In this document: positions 18,574 to 26,993 of the stretch, piece by piece
Numbering within the stretch: position 1 is the first letter of the stretch
Layout of the letters: every line of letters begins with the position of its first letter
Assembly: GCA_964516815.1 (NCBI GenBank)
Contig: CAZEXK010000011.1
Span: 1-49,106 of the forward strand
Length of the DNA stretch: 49,106 nucleotides
Reading direction: 5' to 3'
Source of the DNA: CAIJNA01 sp964516815
GTDB lineage: Bacteria > Campylobacterota > Campylobacteria > Campylobacterales > Arcobacteraceae
Translations under genes and position numbers: made by a program
The notes under the pieces: model-generated
What the model saw: only the letters and a program-made list of their open reading frames with translations
What the model was told of the DNA's origin: nothing
The model's database searches: none

Positions 18574-18593
18574 TTATTATTTTGAAATAATAA
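18574..18593. repeat. Perfect AT inverted repeat upstream of the 151-aa gene
   Basis: TTATTATTT, TG, AAATAATAA: a perfect 9-bp dyad with a 2-base centre, 22 bases before the start at 18616. It could be an operator, but in such AT-rich DNA a chance origin is quite possible. Confidence 0.25.
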
Positions 18594-18615
18594 ATTATTA
18601 AATAAAAGAGAAATA

Positions 18616-19071
18616 ATGGATACATATCAAATAGCAAAACCAGTACTAGATACATACAAAAATGCAAAATTAAGTGAACAAAGAATTGATTTTTTAAACA
18701 TACAAGTAAAAGAACAAATAGATGAAATATATAAGAATAAAGAATTATATGATAGTTTTTTAAATAAAGTAAAAGCACCTACAAAAATACACAATACCAT
18801 TCTTTGGATACTTTTTATGTCAAATGAAGATATATGCTGTGAATATATAAACAAATTTGACAAAGATTTTATAGATATAATTCCTGTAAGTGATTTATCA
18901 GATTTATTACTTTATATTGTTCATTTACAAAAAGTTAAAGATGAACAATTAGATGGATTTGATTATCTTATGCAATATAAAGAAGCTGGAATTGAAGATG
19001 TGGATCAATATTGTTTTACGAATGTATTGCTTTATATTCAAAAATCTAAAGAAGTTGAGATGGTTTTTTAG
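18616..19071 (+). CDS. Hypothetical protein, mostly helical
   Basis: A 151-residue soluble acidic protein with no signal peptide, membrane segment or motif I recognise. The start is preceded by AAGAGA at suitable distance. It is divergent from bcp and followed by nearly 500 bases without a gene. Codon use resembles its neighbours, so it appears to be a native gene. Confidence 0.6.
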   Translation: MDTYQIAKPVLDTYKNAKLSEQRIDFLNIQVKEQIDEIYKNKELYDSFLNKVKAPTKIHNTILWILFMSNEDICCEYINKFDKDFIDIIPVSDLSDLLLYIVHLQKVKDEQLDGFDYLMQYKEAGIEDVDQYCFTNVLLYIQKSKEVEMVF

Positions 19072-19560
19072 ATTTAAATTAAAAAACATTATATCATTGG
19101 ATTACAACATATAAAGAAGTACATAATAACGAAACTAGGTAAATTATTATTCACTACTAAACATGGCTTACTCTGTACTTATATTATATACTTTTAATTA
19201 ATAATATATGTTTTATTTAAAATTTTTACTTGCATAAATATTAATAAAATGAAACTCTTAAAACATATTTAAAAATTAATAAAATTTTTATTATAAAAAA
19301 TTATTTGACTTTTTAATTTACTACTTTATATATGCTGTTTTACTTGTAGTAAAAAAATCACTTGATGCATATGATTTTTCTCTTGAACCGTATGATTAAT
19401 TTTCTATACTTTTTTAAAAGATGAATATTTGATTTTAGTAGCAAATCATTTATTACTTTTGTTAATAGAATGAAACCAATAATTAATGAATTCTTAGTTA
19501 AAATAAATGAATAAAAAATCAAATTTTAAAATATATTTTAATTTTGGAAAGTTGTAATAT
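19072..19560. other. 489-base AT-rich gap without a gene
   Basis: No open frame, RNA gene or known element is visible. The only structure is a 7-bp dyad TTTTACT/AGTAAAA at 19338-19354, and an imperfect direct repeat (CTTGATGCATATGATT then CTTGAACCGTATGATT) at about 19361-19397. Neither supports a call. Confidence 0.5.
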
Positions 19561-20478
19561 ATGCAAAAAATAATACCATCGGAAATAAAAAAAATTTATC
19601 ACGAAGGTAAAAATATTAGTTCTTACCTTAAAGAAAAACTTGATCTTAAAAATAACAATGATGAAATAATAGAATTAAGTTATGATTTACAAGCTGGAAG
19701 TTATCAAGATAAATGGGAAAATCCAGAACTTCATAAACTATATAAACTTTTTACAAAAGAAGTTGCTAATACTATATTATCAGTAATTAGTCCTAAATCT
19801 ATAATGGAAGCAGGTGTTGGAGAAGCAACTACATTTTGTGGAGTATTAGATAATTTACCTAAGGATATTAAGTCTTATGGATTTGATATTAGTTATTCTA
19901 GGGTATCTTATGCTAATAAGTGGTTAAAAGAAAAAGGTTTTTTAAATACAAAAATATGTACAGGTAACCTTTTTGACATTCCATTTTTAGATAATAGTAT
20001 TGACGTTGTTTATACATACCATTCAATTGAACCAAATGGTGGAAATGAAAAAGATATATTAAAAGAATTATATAGAGTTGCAAATAAATATCTTATATTG
20101 TTTGAACCTGATTATGAAGGAACAAATACAAAAAATAAAAAAAGAATGGATTCTTTAGGCTATTGCAAAAATTTAAAAAAAATATCTTTAGAATTGGGTT
20201 ATGATATAGTTTCCCAAAATAAGTTTATAAATAATTTAAATGATTCTAATCCAACAAACATAATTATTATTAAAAAAAATGATATATATAAATCAGATAC
20301 AATGAAAGATGTTTATGCTTGTCCCAAATATAAAACACAACTAAAGCTTTACGATGATAAGCATGCATATTATAGTGAAAAATCACTTTTACTATATCCT
20401 ATTATAAATGGCATACCTTGCTTAAGAATTAAAAATGGAATATTAGCTTCTAATTTAGTAGATGCTAAAATAAAGTAA
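19561..20478 (+). CDS. SAM-dependent methyltransferase with degenerate Trm112-like tail
   Basis: A 305-residue protein. The class I methyltransferase core (about 60-235) has motif I EAGVGEAT (83-90) and GFDIS after strand 2, with LFDIPFLDNSIDVVYTYHSIE as the post-I/motif IV region. The C-terminal about 55 residues resemble a Trm112-like domain (ACPKY...L...Y......YPIINGIPCL), but the second Cys of the usual CPxC pair is Lys257, so the zinc site is probably lost. The substrate is unknown. It is followed by a terminator and then cmoA. Confidence 0.75.
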   Translation: MQKIIPSEIKKIYHEGKNISSYLKEKLDLKNNNDEIIELSYDLQAGSYQDKWENPELHKLYKLFTKEVANTILSVISPKSIMEAGVGEATTFCGVLDNLPKDIKSYGFDISYSRVSYANKWLKEKGFLNTKICTGNLFDIPFLDNSIDVVYTYHSIEPNGGNEKDILKELYRVANKYLILFEPDYEGTNTKNKKRMDSLGYCKNLKKISLELGYDIVSQNKFINNLNDSNPTNIIIIKKNDIYKSDTMKDVYACPKYKTQLKLYDDKHAYYSEKSLLLYPIINGIPCLRIKNGILASNLVDAKIK

Positions 20479-20483
20479 TAAAT

Positions 20484-20516
20484 AAGTAAATATGCAAGTA
20501 TTTTACTTTATTTTTT
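20484..20516 (+). terminator. Intrinsic terminator after the methyltransferase gene
   Basis: A 7-bp stem AAGTAAA/TTTACTT (20484-20490 and 20502-20508) followed by TATTTTTT, only 6 bases after the stop codon and directly before the cmoA promoter. Confidence 0.65.
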
Positions 20517-20524
20517 GCTATAAT
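20516..20524 (+). promoter_or_regulatory. Extended -10 promoter of cmoA, giving a near-leaderless transcript
   Basis: TGCTATAAT within TTTTTTGCTATAAT is an exact TGnTATAAT match. The -10 ends 7 bases before the cmoA ATG (20532) and there is no Shine-Dalgarno sequence, so the predicted transcript begins at or within about a base of the start codon. Confidence 0.6.
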
Positions 20525-20531
20525 TGTATTT

Positions 20532-21245
20532 ATGAATAAAGATGAAATATTTAAAGACAAAATTACCAAACAATTTGAATTTGATGAAAATGTTGCTAGT
20601 GTTTTTGATGATATGTTAAATAGATCAGTACCTTTTTATAAGGATGTGCTTGAGCTTAGTACTAAGTTTGCCCTTGATTTTGCAAGTGATAATAGTATTA
20701 TTTATGATTTAGGTTGCTCAACTGCTAGTACACTTATAAATATTGCTCAAAAAAGTACTAAAAATTTAAAACTTATAGGCATTGATAATTCTGTTGCGAT
20801 GCTTAAAAGAGCAGAACAAAAATCAAAAGCTTACAATATTAATCTAGAACTTATTTGCGATGATATATTAAATGTAAATTTACAAAAATCGAAAGTTATA
20901 ATTTCTAATTATACTTTACAATTTATAAGACCTCCTCAAAGAGAAAAATTTATCAAAAAAATTTATGATAATCTTGAAGTAGGGGGAATATTAATTTTTA
21001 GCGAAAAAGTAATAAGTTCAAATGCAACTTTAAATAAAATATTTATTGATAAATATTACGAATTTAAAAAAGTTCAAGGTTATAGTGAATTTGAAATTTC
21101 ACAAAAAAGAGAAGCATTAGAAAATGTACTTATCCCATATACTTATGAAGAAAATAAGGATATGATATTAAATGCAGGTTTCTCTCACTTTGAATGTATA
21201 TTTAAGTGGATTAATTTTTCAACATTTATAGCAATAAAAGAATAA
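20532..21245 (+). CDS. cmoA: Carboxy-SAM synthase
   Basis: Converts SAM and prephenate to carboxy-S-adenosylmethionine for the 5-oxyacetyl modification of uridine 34 in tRNA wobble positions. The CmoA signature FEFDENVASVFDDML.RSVPFY is at the N-terminus, with YDLGCSTAST as motif I and SNYTLQFI...R in the core. Full length at 237 aa. The partner cmoB is not in the window. There is no Shine-Dalgarno sequence before the ATG. Confidence 0.94.
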   Translation: MNKDEIFKDKITKQFEFDENVASVFDDMLNRSVPFYKDVLELSTKFALDFASDNSIIYDLGCSTASTLINIAQKSTKNLKLIGIDNSVAMLKRAEQKSKAYNINLELICDDILNVNLQKSKVIISNYTLQFIRPPQREKFIKKIYDNLEVGGILIFSEKVISSNATLNKIFIDKYYEFKKVQGYSEFEISQKREALENVLIPYTYEENKDMILNAGFSHFECIFKWINFSTFIAIKE

Positions 21246-21256
21246 AAGGAATAACA

Positions 21257-21745
21257 ATGGCATTTAGTAAAATATTTTCTAAGGCATTTCAAACTAAAAG
21301 ATTAAAAAAAAGAGATTATGACCCTGAGGCAATATCTATTGAAGATATAAAATTACCAACAATATATAAAGAATATGATTCTACTAGAATAAATATTGAG
21401 ATTAAAAGTGAACTTAAAGCATATAAATCTTTGGGGTATAGGACTAAAAAAAATTTAGATGATTTGGAAAACAAAGCATATCATGCTTTTCAAATAGGTA
21501 TGTTAATTAAGGCTATTAAATTAGATTTAGAAGCCAATATTGATGTTCTTGATGATTATTTTCATAAAGATGTTCTAAAGCTTGATCAAAAGACAGTTGT
21601 ATCTATGACTTCAGATGTATTTAAAAAATTTAATAAGAATACAAGTAGTCAAAAAAGTGAGATTATGCTCAAAAAAGACTTACTGTTTACACCAAATGAT
21701 CTAGGATATTTACTTTATTATTTGACTTTTTATAAAAAATTATAA
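21257..21745 (+). CDS. Hypothetical protein downstream of cmoA
   Basis: A 162-residue soluble protein with a very basic N-terminus (KAFQTKRLKKRDYD) and a helical remainder. It begins 11 bases after cmoA with a good AAAGGA, so the two form an operon. No signal peptide, membrane segment or motif that I recognise. Confidence 0.65.
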   Translation: MAFSKIFSKAFQTKRLKKRDYDPEAISIEDIKLPTIYKEYDSTRINIEIKSELKAYKSLGYRTKKNLDDLENKAYHAFQIGMLIKAIKLDLEANIDVLDDYFHKDVLKLDQKTVVSMTSDVFKKFNKNTSSQKSEIMLKKDLLFTPNDLGYLLYYLTFYKKL

Positions 21746-21763
21746 GTATTATTTTTAATAATT

Positions 21764-21792
21764 AAAAAGGCTTGGAACTAAAATTCCAAACC
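21764..21792 (-). terminator. Intrinsic terminator of sdhABE overlapping the stop codon
   Basis: On the minus strand, GGTTTGGAA/TTCCAAGCC forms a 9-bp stem with one G-U pair and loop TTTTAG, followed by TTTTTAAT. The sdhE stop codon (21778-21780) lies at the loop/stem border, so the last codons form one arm. Confidence 0.8.
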
Positions 21793-22659
21793 ATTTTGGT
21801 TTATATTGTGTTGTAAACCTAAACTTTTAGGATCTAAACCTAAAGCTATTCCTACCATCTGAGGTAGATGAAGTACTGGAATATTTACCTCTCTGCCAGC
21901 TTGTGAGGATATTGAACTTTGTTGAACGTCCATTCTTAAATGACATAAAGGACAAGGAGTTACCATAACATCTGCATTGTTGTCAATTGCATCAGTCATA
22001 GCCGTTGCACTTAGTTTGTTTGCAGTTACTGGATTTTGTAGTTCTACATGAAAACCACAACATTTATTTTTTGATTCATAATCTATAGCATTTCCACCAA
22101 GTGCAGTTACTAAGTTGTCAAGTGAAACTGGTTTATATGAATTTTCACCACCATTTGTTTTATTTTGTAAATGTGAAGGTCTTATATTATGACAACCATA
22201 AAAAGATGCAATATTTACATCTGTCATTGGTTTTGTTACAAGGCTTTTTATATTTTCATAACCATAATCATCTTGAAGAGCATATAAGAAATGTTTGACT
22301 TCAGCAGTACCTTTGTATTCTAAGCCGACTTCTTTTAGTTTTTCATTTACTTTTTCTTTTAGTAAGGGATCATTGTCTAGTCTATCTTTTGTCAAAGATG
22401 TATTTAGTTGGCAAGTATTACAAATAGTTACCATATCAAGACCTAGTTTTTCAGCATAACAAATGTTTCTAGCGTTTAATACTAAAGATAACATATCATC
22501 AAAGTCTTGCAAATGAGAAGCTCCACAACATGAAGCTTCATCAAGTAAAACTAGTTCTATTCCTAGTTTATTTGCAATTGCCAAAGTAGATTTTAATAAT
22601 TCAGGTGTAGATTCTCTTGCTGTACAGCCTGTATATAATGCGTATTTTAATTTTTCCAT
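21778..22659 (-). CDS. sdhE: CCG-domain subunit of non-classical succinate/fumarate oxidoreductase
   Basis: HdrB-like protein with two CCG-domain halves. The first has C12, C44-C45-G and C80-x2-C83; the second has FYGCHN, NKCCGFH and PCPLCHLR. In the Wolinella/Campylobacter MfrABE and archaeal SdhABEF enzymes this subunit links the iron-sulfur chain to the quinone pool. At 293 aa it is full length. Its start overlaps the sdhB stop by one base. No conventional membrane anchor (SdhC/D) follows, as expected for this class. Confidence 0.9.
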   Translation of the reverse strand: MEKLKYALYTGCTARESTPELLKSTLAIANKLGIELVLLDEASCCGASHLQDFDDMLSLVLNARNICYAEKLGLDMVTICNTCQLNTSLTKDRLDNDPLLKEKVNEKLKEVGLEYKGTAEVKHFLYALQDDYGYENIKSLVTKPMTDVNIASFYGCHNIRPSHLQNKTNGGENSYKPVSLDNLVTALGGNAIDYESKNKCCGFHVELQNPVTANKLSATAMTDAIDNNADVMVTPCPLCHLRMDVQQSSISSQAGREVNIPVLHLPQMVGIALGLDPKSLGLQHNINQNGLEF

Positions 22660-23654
22660 TATTTTTTTCTCCCATTAAAGTCAACTGTTGAAGATATTTC
22701 AATTAGTTTTTGTATTTCATCTAAACCTTTAGATTCTGGCATATTCCAAGGCATAACTATTTTATCTCTTTTGAGCATTTTAATCAATTCAGGAATATGT
22801 TTCATAACTGCAATATTACCTTCTGAATATCTTACTAATTCTCCTTCATCTAACAAACCATGTTTATGTATAGACCACTTAAAACCAACTGCATGTCTTA
22901 CTGCTACATTATTTTTAGCTTGACCTTCTTGAAAAGTTTGTAAATGGAGTTTTGTTATTTTTCCTATTGGATCTAATTCTTTAGGACAAGCTTCTGCACA
23001 TTCAAAACACTTTACACAATCCCATATCCCACTACCAATATCTTGTAGTTTTTCTAGTCTTTCGTTTTTTGCATTATCTCTTATGTCTGCATTAAATCTC
23101 CAAGCTTTAACTAAAGCTGCTGGACCAACAAATTGAGGGTTGACTTCAACAGAAGGACAAGAATAATAACAAGCACCACATTGTATACAGTAATCAGCTT
23201 CATCTATAGCTTTTGAATCCTCTTGACTTACAATATTTTCAGCACTTGGGTGTTCTTGTACATCTGCTACTAAGTATGGTTGTACACTATCGTATTGTCC
23301 CCAAAAATCAGCCTTATCTATTACTAAATCTTTAAATGCTCTTTTTTTACTTTGAGGGTCTAGTATTAATTCATCCCCAAATATATCCATAAGTTCAAAA
23401 ACATTATCTTTACAGGCTAATGTTGCTTTGTCATTTACTTTTATAGCACATGATCCACATATACCATGACGACAGGATCTTCTATATGAAAAACTTCCAT
23501 CGTGTTCCCATTTAATTCTATTCATTATATCAAGAACTAATTCATCTTGATTTACTTTCATTTCAAATGTATCATAATATGGTAAATAATCAGTATCTTT
23601 GTTAAATCTAAATGCTTTAACGGTTAAATTTCTAGTTTCTTTTTTTTGACTCAT
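22659..23654 (-). CDS. sdhB: Succinate dehydrogenase/fumarate reductase iron-sulfur subunit
   Basis: Electron-transfer subunit. The N-terminal 2Fe-2S domain has SCRHGICGSC and, later, C in TLACKD. The C-terminal domain carries two cluster motifs, CIQCGACYYSCP and CVKCFECAEACP. Length is 331 aa, longer than the classical 240-aa SdhB, as usual for the SdhABE type. Ten bases separate it from sdhA and it overlaps sdhE by one base. Confidence 0.93.
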   Translation of the reverse strand: MSQKKETRNLTVKAFRFNKDTDYLPYYDTFEMKVNQDELVLDIMNRIKWEHDGSFSYRRSCRHGICGSCAIKVNDKATLACKDNVFELMDIFGDELILDPQSKKRAFKDLVIDKADFWGQYDSVQPYLVADVQEHPSAENIVSQEDSKAIDEADYCIQCGACYYSCPSVEVNPQFVGPAALVKAWRFNADIRDNAKNERLEKLQDIGSGIWDCVKCFECAEACPKELDPIGKITKLHLQTFQEGQAKNNVAVRHAVGFKWSIHKHGLLDEGELVRYSEGNIAVMKHIPELIKMLKRDKIVMPWNMPESKGLDEIQKLIEISSTVDFNGRKK

Positions 23655-23664
23655 TAATTACTCC

Positions 23665-25383
23665 TTAATATGTTCTTTTAGCTAATTCATGATTACCTAA
23701 AACTACATCCATATATTCAGTTGTGATGCTTCCATCGTCATTCATATACGCCATTGTATGTTTTAAGAAGTTCACATCATCTCTGTTTGGATATTCGTCT
23801 CTGTAATGAGAACCACGACTTTCTTGTCTCATAATTGCACCCTCAACTATAAATAAAGAATAATCTAGCATATGTCCAAATTCAACTGCTTCTTGTAAGT
23901 CTGTATTGTATATATTTGATTTATCATCTATTCTTATATTTTGGAATCTTTTTTTAAGATCGAATATATGTTCTTTTTGTTTTAATAATGACTCTTTTGT
24001 TCTAAACACGCCTGCATTATTTGTCATACCTTCTTGTAATTCATTTCTCAAGATTGGTACTCTTTGATCACCATTGGAGGTTTTAATATTGTTTATTTCA
24101 TTTATACTATTTAAAGCATCTTCTTGTGTAACTTCAGCAAAATTAATTTTGTCATCTTTTAAATCAGATGCTATTGAATTTCCAACATGTCTTCCAAAAA
24201 ATAATGCTTCTAGAACTGAATTTGCACCAAGCCTATTTGCTCCATGAACACTTACACAGGCACATTCTCCAGCTGCATAAAAACCTTCGACTAGTTGAGT
24301 ATTATTTTTTCTTACATGGCCATTAATATCACAGGGAATCCCTCCCATTGAATAATGTGCTGTTGCTGCTATTGATATAGGTTCTACAATCATGTCTTGA
24401 CCCAAAAAACTCATAGCTAAATTTCTAAGTTCAGGAAGTCTTGAATTGATCAAATCAGCACCCAAATGAGTTAAGTCTAATAATACATGATCTTTATTTT
24501 TTCCACATCCTCTATTTTCAAGTATTTCTTGTGAAATTGCCCTTGATACAACATCTCTAGAAGCTAGTTCTAATTTTTCAGGAGCATATTTTTGCATAAA
24601 TCTTTGACCTTCTGAGTTAAGTAATATTCCACCTTCACCTCGTGCAGCTTCAGATATAAGTACACCACTACCTGCTATGCCAGTTGGATGAAACTGTACA
24701 AATTCCATATCTTCTAATGGTAGACCATGCCTTGCAACTATTGAAAGTGAATCTCCTGTATTTGCATGAGCATTAGAATTTATCTTAAATGCTCTACCAT
24801 AACCACCAGTTGCAAACATAACAGCACGAGCTGAAAATAACATAGGAGTAGAATCTACTAAGTCATACGCAAATACGCCTTTTACTTTTCCATCTTTATA
24901 TAATATATCAGAGCAATAATATTCATCTCTAAATTCAACACCATTTTTATGTGCTTGTTCGTAAATGGTTTGTAATAAAGTAAGTCCTGTTCTATCTTTT
25001 GCATAACAGGCTCGAGGCTTACTTTGTCCACCAAATGGACGTTGTGCAATATTACCTTCATCATTTCTTGAAAAAACTGCACCCATTTGTTCTGCCCATC
25101 TAATAGTTTCAGGTGCTCCTTGACACATAAGTCTAATAACATCTTGATCACCTAAGTAATCACTACCTTTAACAGTATCGTATTCATGTAGTTCTGTTGT
25201 GTCATCGTTACCAAGTGCCGCATTTATTCCACCTTGAGCAGCTCCACTATGACTTCTTAATGGATGTAATTTTGTTATAACGCATACGCTCAAACCAGTT
25301 GCTGCAACTTGTCTAGCTGCTGCACAACCTGCTAGGCCAGCTCCTACTATAATTACATCATATTTATGAATTGCAATACTCAT
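23665..25383 (-). CDS. sdhA: Succinate dehydrogenase/fumarate reductase flavoprotein subunit
   Basis: FAD-containing catalytic subunit interconverting succinate and fumarate. The FAD-binding motif VGAGLAG and the SHSGAAQGGINAALG segment carrying the covalent FAD-linking His are present. QFHPTGIAGSG, EAARGEGG and the late HGANRLGANS are also intact. The N-terminus (MSIAIHKYDVIIVGAG) has no twin-arginine leader, in contrast to the exported MfrA of Campylobacter and Wolinella, so this enzyme should face the cytoplasm. AAAGGA supports the start. It is read from three tandem -10-like elements. Confidence 0.94.
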   Translation of the reverse strand: MSIAIHKYDVIIVGAGLAGCAAARQVAATGLSVCVITKLHPLRSHSGAAQGGINAALGNDDTTELHEYDTVKGSDYLGDQDVIRLMCQGAPETIRWAEQMGAVFSRNDEGNIAQRPFGGQSKPRACYAKDRTGLTLLQTIYEQAHKNGVEFRDEYYCSDILYKDGKVKGVFAYDLVDSTPMLFSARAVMFATGGYGRAFKINSNAHANTGDSLSIVARHGLPLEDMEFVQFHPTGIAGSGVLISEAARGEGGILLNSEGQRFMQKYAPEKLELASRDVVSRAISQEILENRGCGKNKDHVLLDLTHLGADLINSRLPELRNLAMSFLGQDMIVEPISIAATAHYSMGGIPCDINGHVRKNNTQLVEGFYAAGECACVSVHGANRLGANSVLEALFFGRHVGNSIASDLKDDKINFAEVTQEDALNSINEINNIKTSNGDQRVPILRNELQEGMTNNAGVFRTKESLLKQKEHIFDLKKRFQNIRIDDKSNIYNTDLQEAVEFGHMLDYSLFIVEGAIMRQESRGSHYRDEYPNRDDVNFLKHTMAYMNDDGSITTEYMDVVLGNHELAKRTY

Positions 25384-25415
25384 TTAAATCCTTTTCATTT
25401 TTTTACACATTTTTT

Positions 25416-25461
25416 TTGATTATAACATTTTCTTGATTATAACATTTTTTTGATTATAACA
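25416..25461 (-). promoter_or_regulatory. Three tandem extended -10 elements upstream of sdhA
   Basis: TTGATTATAACA occurs three times at 25416, 25433 and 25450, an exact 17-base period. On the minus strand each reads TGTTATAATCAA, containing a perfect TGnTATAAT extended -10 pointing at sdhA, whose ATG is 33 bases beyond the nearest copy. This is a repeated promoter or a recognition array overlapping a promoter. Confidence 0.6.
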
Positions 25462-25558
25462 AAAAATTATACATATTCTTATTTTGCACATATTTTCTTA
25501 TACCTATATAGTAAAAGTATTACTTTTCGATACGAGTTTTATGTTTTTTGTATATACT

Positions 25559-26428
25559 TTAATCAAAATCTATACTTAATTGATGATTTTTGTTAAAAAC
25601 TTTATTGAAATTAATCTTAAATTCTTCAGGATTAGATGATAGTTGCATAATTGTAATGATTTTTGCAACATGTTTTTCTAAATAAGGTATACCAATATCG
25701 CCTGTTAAAAACTGATGGTGTTTTTTTGTTCTGTAACCTTTATGTTCTATTGGAGTTTTTGTTTTGACTTCTTCCATTATTTCAAGTGGCAAGTGATTAT
25801 AAATATATATATTTGTAAACCTTGCTAAATATTCTGGATTTTTGGTTGTATTTGCATCAAAATCCAAAGCATATAGTTTATATAATTCTTGATAATATTC
25901 TTTGGGAAATCTTTCTTGCCATTTTAAAAAAACGTCTTTTATATATGGTTTTAATAATTCTTGAAATTCATTATTTTGTGTATCATATAAATATCCAGTA
26001 GCTTCATCAATTAAAGAATTTATATCAATTTTTTTTAATTCTAAGGTTAAAATATTTATTTGTAACAATATTTTTTCTTGACTTTCGTGAAGAACTTTCA
26101 TGCTATTTGCTTTTATATATAAGTCACAAATCATAGGAATTAACTGTGCATCATAACCATTTGTTATTTTTTTATTTTGTTGGTAATAATTTATGGGAAT
26201 GGATTTTTGTCTTAATTCTTCGCTTACTAAAGGTAATAAATTTTTGGCAGTTATAATTGAAGGAAGTCCATTAATTCTTTTTTCACCTTTTCTTGTACGA
26301 TTAAAAATATCAAATAATGCAGTTTGAGTTATGATTCTTTTCCCATTATTAAGAACAGCACAAGCTATACTTTTATTTGCGATGATCATATCACCTTTGT
26401 GAGTACATTCAAATACATCTAGTTCCAT
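25559..26428 (-). CDS. P63C-domain protein
   Basis: A soluble protein of 289 aa from this start. The N-terminal half has THKGDM and CAVLNNGKRIITQT, and the C-terminal half matches the P63C domain (PKEYYQELYKLY, YIYNHLPLEIMEEVK...KHHQFLTGDIGIPYLEKHV). P63C proteins are known from phages and scattered bacterial chromosomes; function unknown. The frame also allows an ATG at 26449. I chose 26428 because AAGGA lies 6 bases before it and homologous text begins there. No phage genes flank it. Followed upstream by a long gap. Confidence 0.75.
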   Translation of the reverse strand: MELDVFECTHKGDMIIANKSIACAVLNNGKRIITQTALFDIFNRTRKGEKRINGLPSIITAKNLLPLVSEELRQKSIPINYYQQNKKITNGYDAQLIPMICDLYIKANSMKVLHESQEKILLQINILTLELKKIDINSLIDEATGYLYDTQNNEFQELLKPYIKDVFLKWQERFPKEYYQELYKLYALDFDANTTKNPEYLARFTNIYIYNHLPLEIMEEVKTKTPIEHKGYRTKKHHQFLTGDIGIPYLEKHVAKIITIMQLSSNPEEFKINFNKVFNKNHQLSIDFD

Positions 26429-26449
26429 AAACATTCCTTGGTCATTCAT

Positions 26450-26961
26450 TCTTTATAATTTACTATAGCATAAAAGACTATTTTAGTCAAATGTAACTAT
26501 GACCTTTACAATTAAGTATATACGTTGCTAGTAAGTAGTTTAATTTATAATATATTAGCATAATAAAATATTATTCTAACTAACATTTTTATTATTTCTT
26601 AACTATAGTATTAAAGAACATTTATTTAATTATTAACTATGACTATTTATAGAAGAAATTAATTTTGTTTTATTAGATAAATATGATAAAAGGTATAAAT
26701 TTTACTCATAAGTCAAATTAAAAAAGAGTAATATGTTCATTAAAAAGTAACTTATATTCTCAATAAAATACATAATTATACATATTAAATAAATATTTTC
26801 TTATAGAAAAGATATATATTTTATAAATACTTGTAAACTTTTCACGTATATAATACTGCTAATTAATTTGAAAATATTATATTACAAAAATAACAATTAA
26901 ATAATATGCTTAATTTTGTTTGTTTATATTTTTTGTGATTATATTAATATTAACATTTAGA
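26450..26961. other. About 510-base AT-rich gap between divergent genes
   Basis: Nothing coding is visible and there is no RNA gene or strong hairpin. It separates the minus-strand P63C gene from thiL. Promoter-like TATAAT matches occur but are expected by chance here. Confidence 0.5.
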
Positions 26962-26967
26962 TATAAT
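26962..26967 (+). promoter_or_regulatory. -10 element of thiL
   Basis: TATAAT in TTTAGATATAATCATT, 27 bases before the chosen thiL start, with an AAGGA Shine-Dalgarno sequence in between. There is no TPP riboswitch-like sequence in the short leader. Confidence 0.5.
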
Positions 26968-26993
26968 CATTTGTAATATTAAGGATGACTAAT

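Noticed and set aside
18401..18601. 66-residue plus-strand frame in the bcp upstream region
   Set aside because: Starts at the bcp start on the other strand, low-complexity hydrophobic text, and no Shine-Dalgarno sequence; the region more likely holds the divergent promoters.
26968..26993. TPP riboswitch before thiL
   Set aside because: The leader from the predicted start is only about 20 bases and lacks the conserved core.
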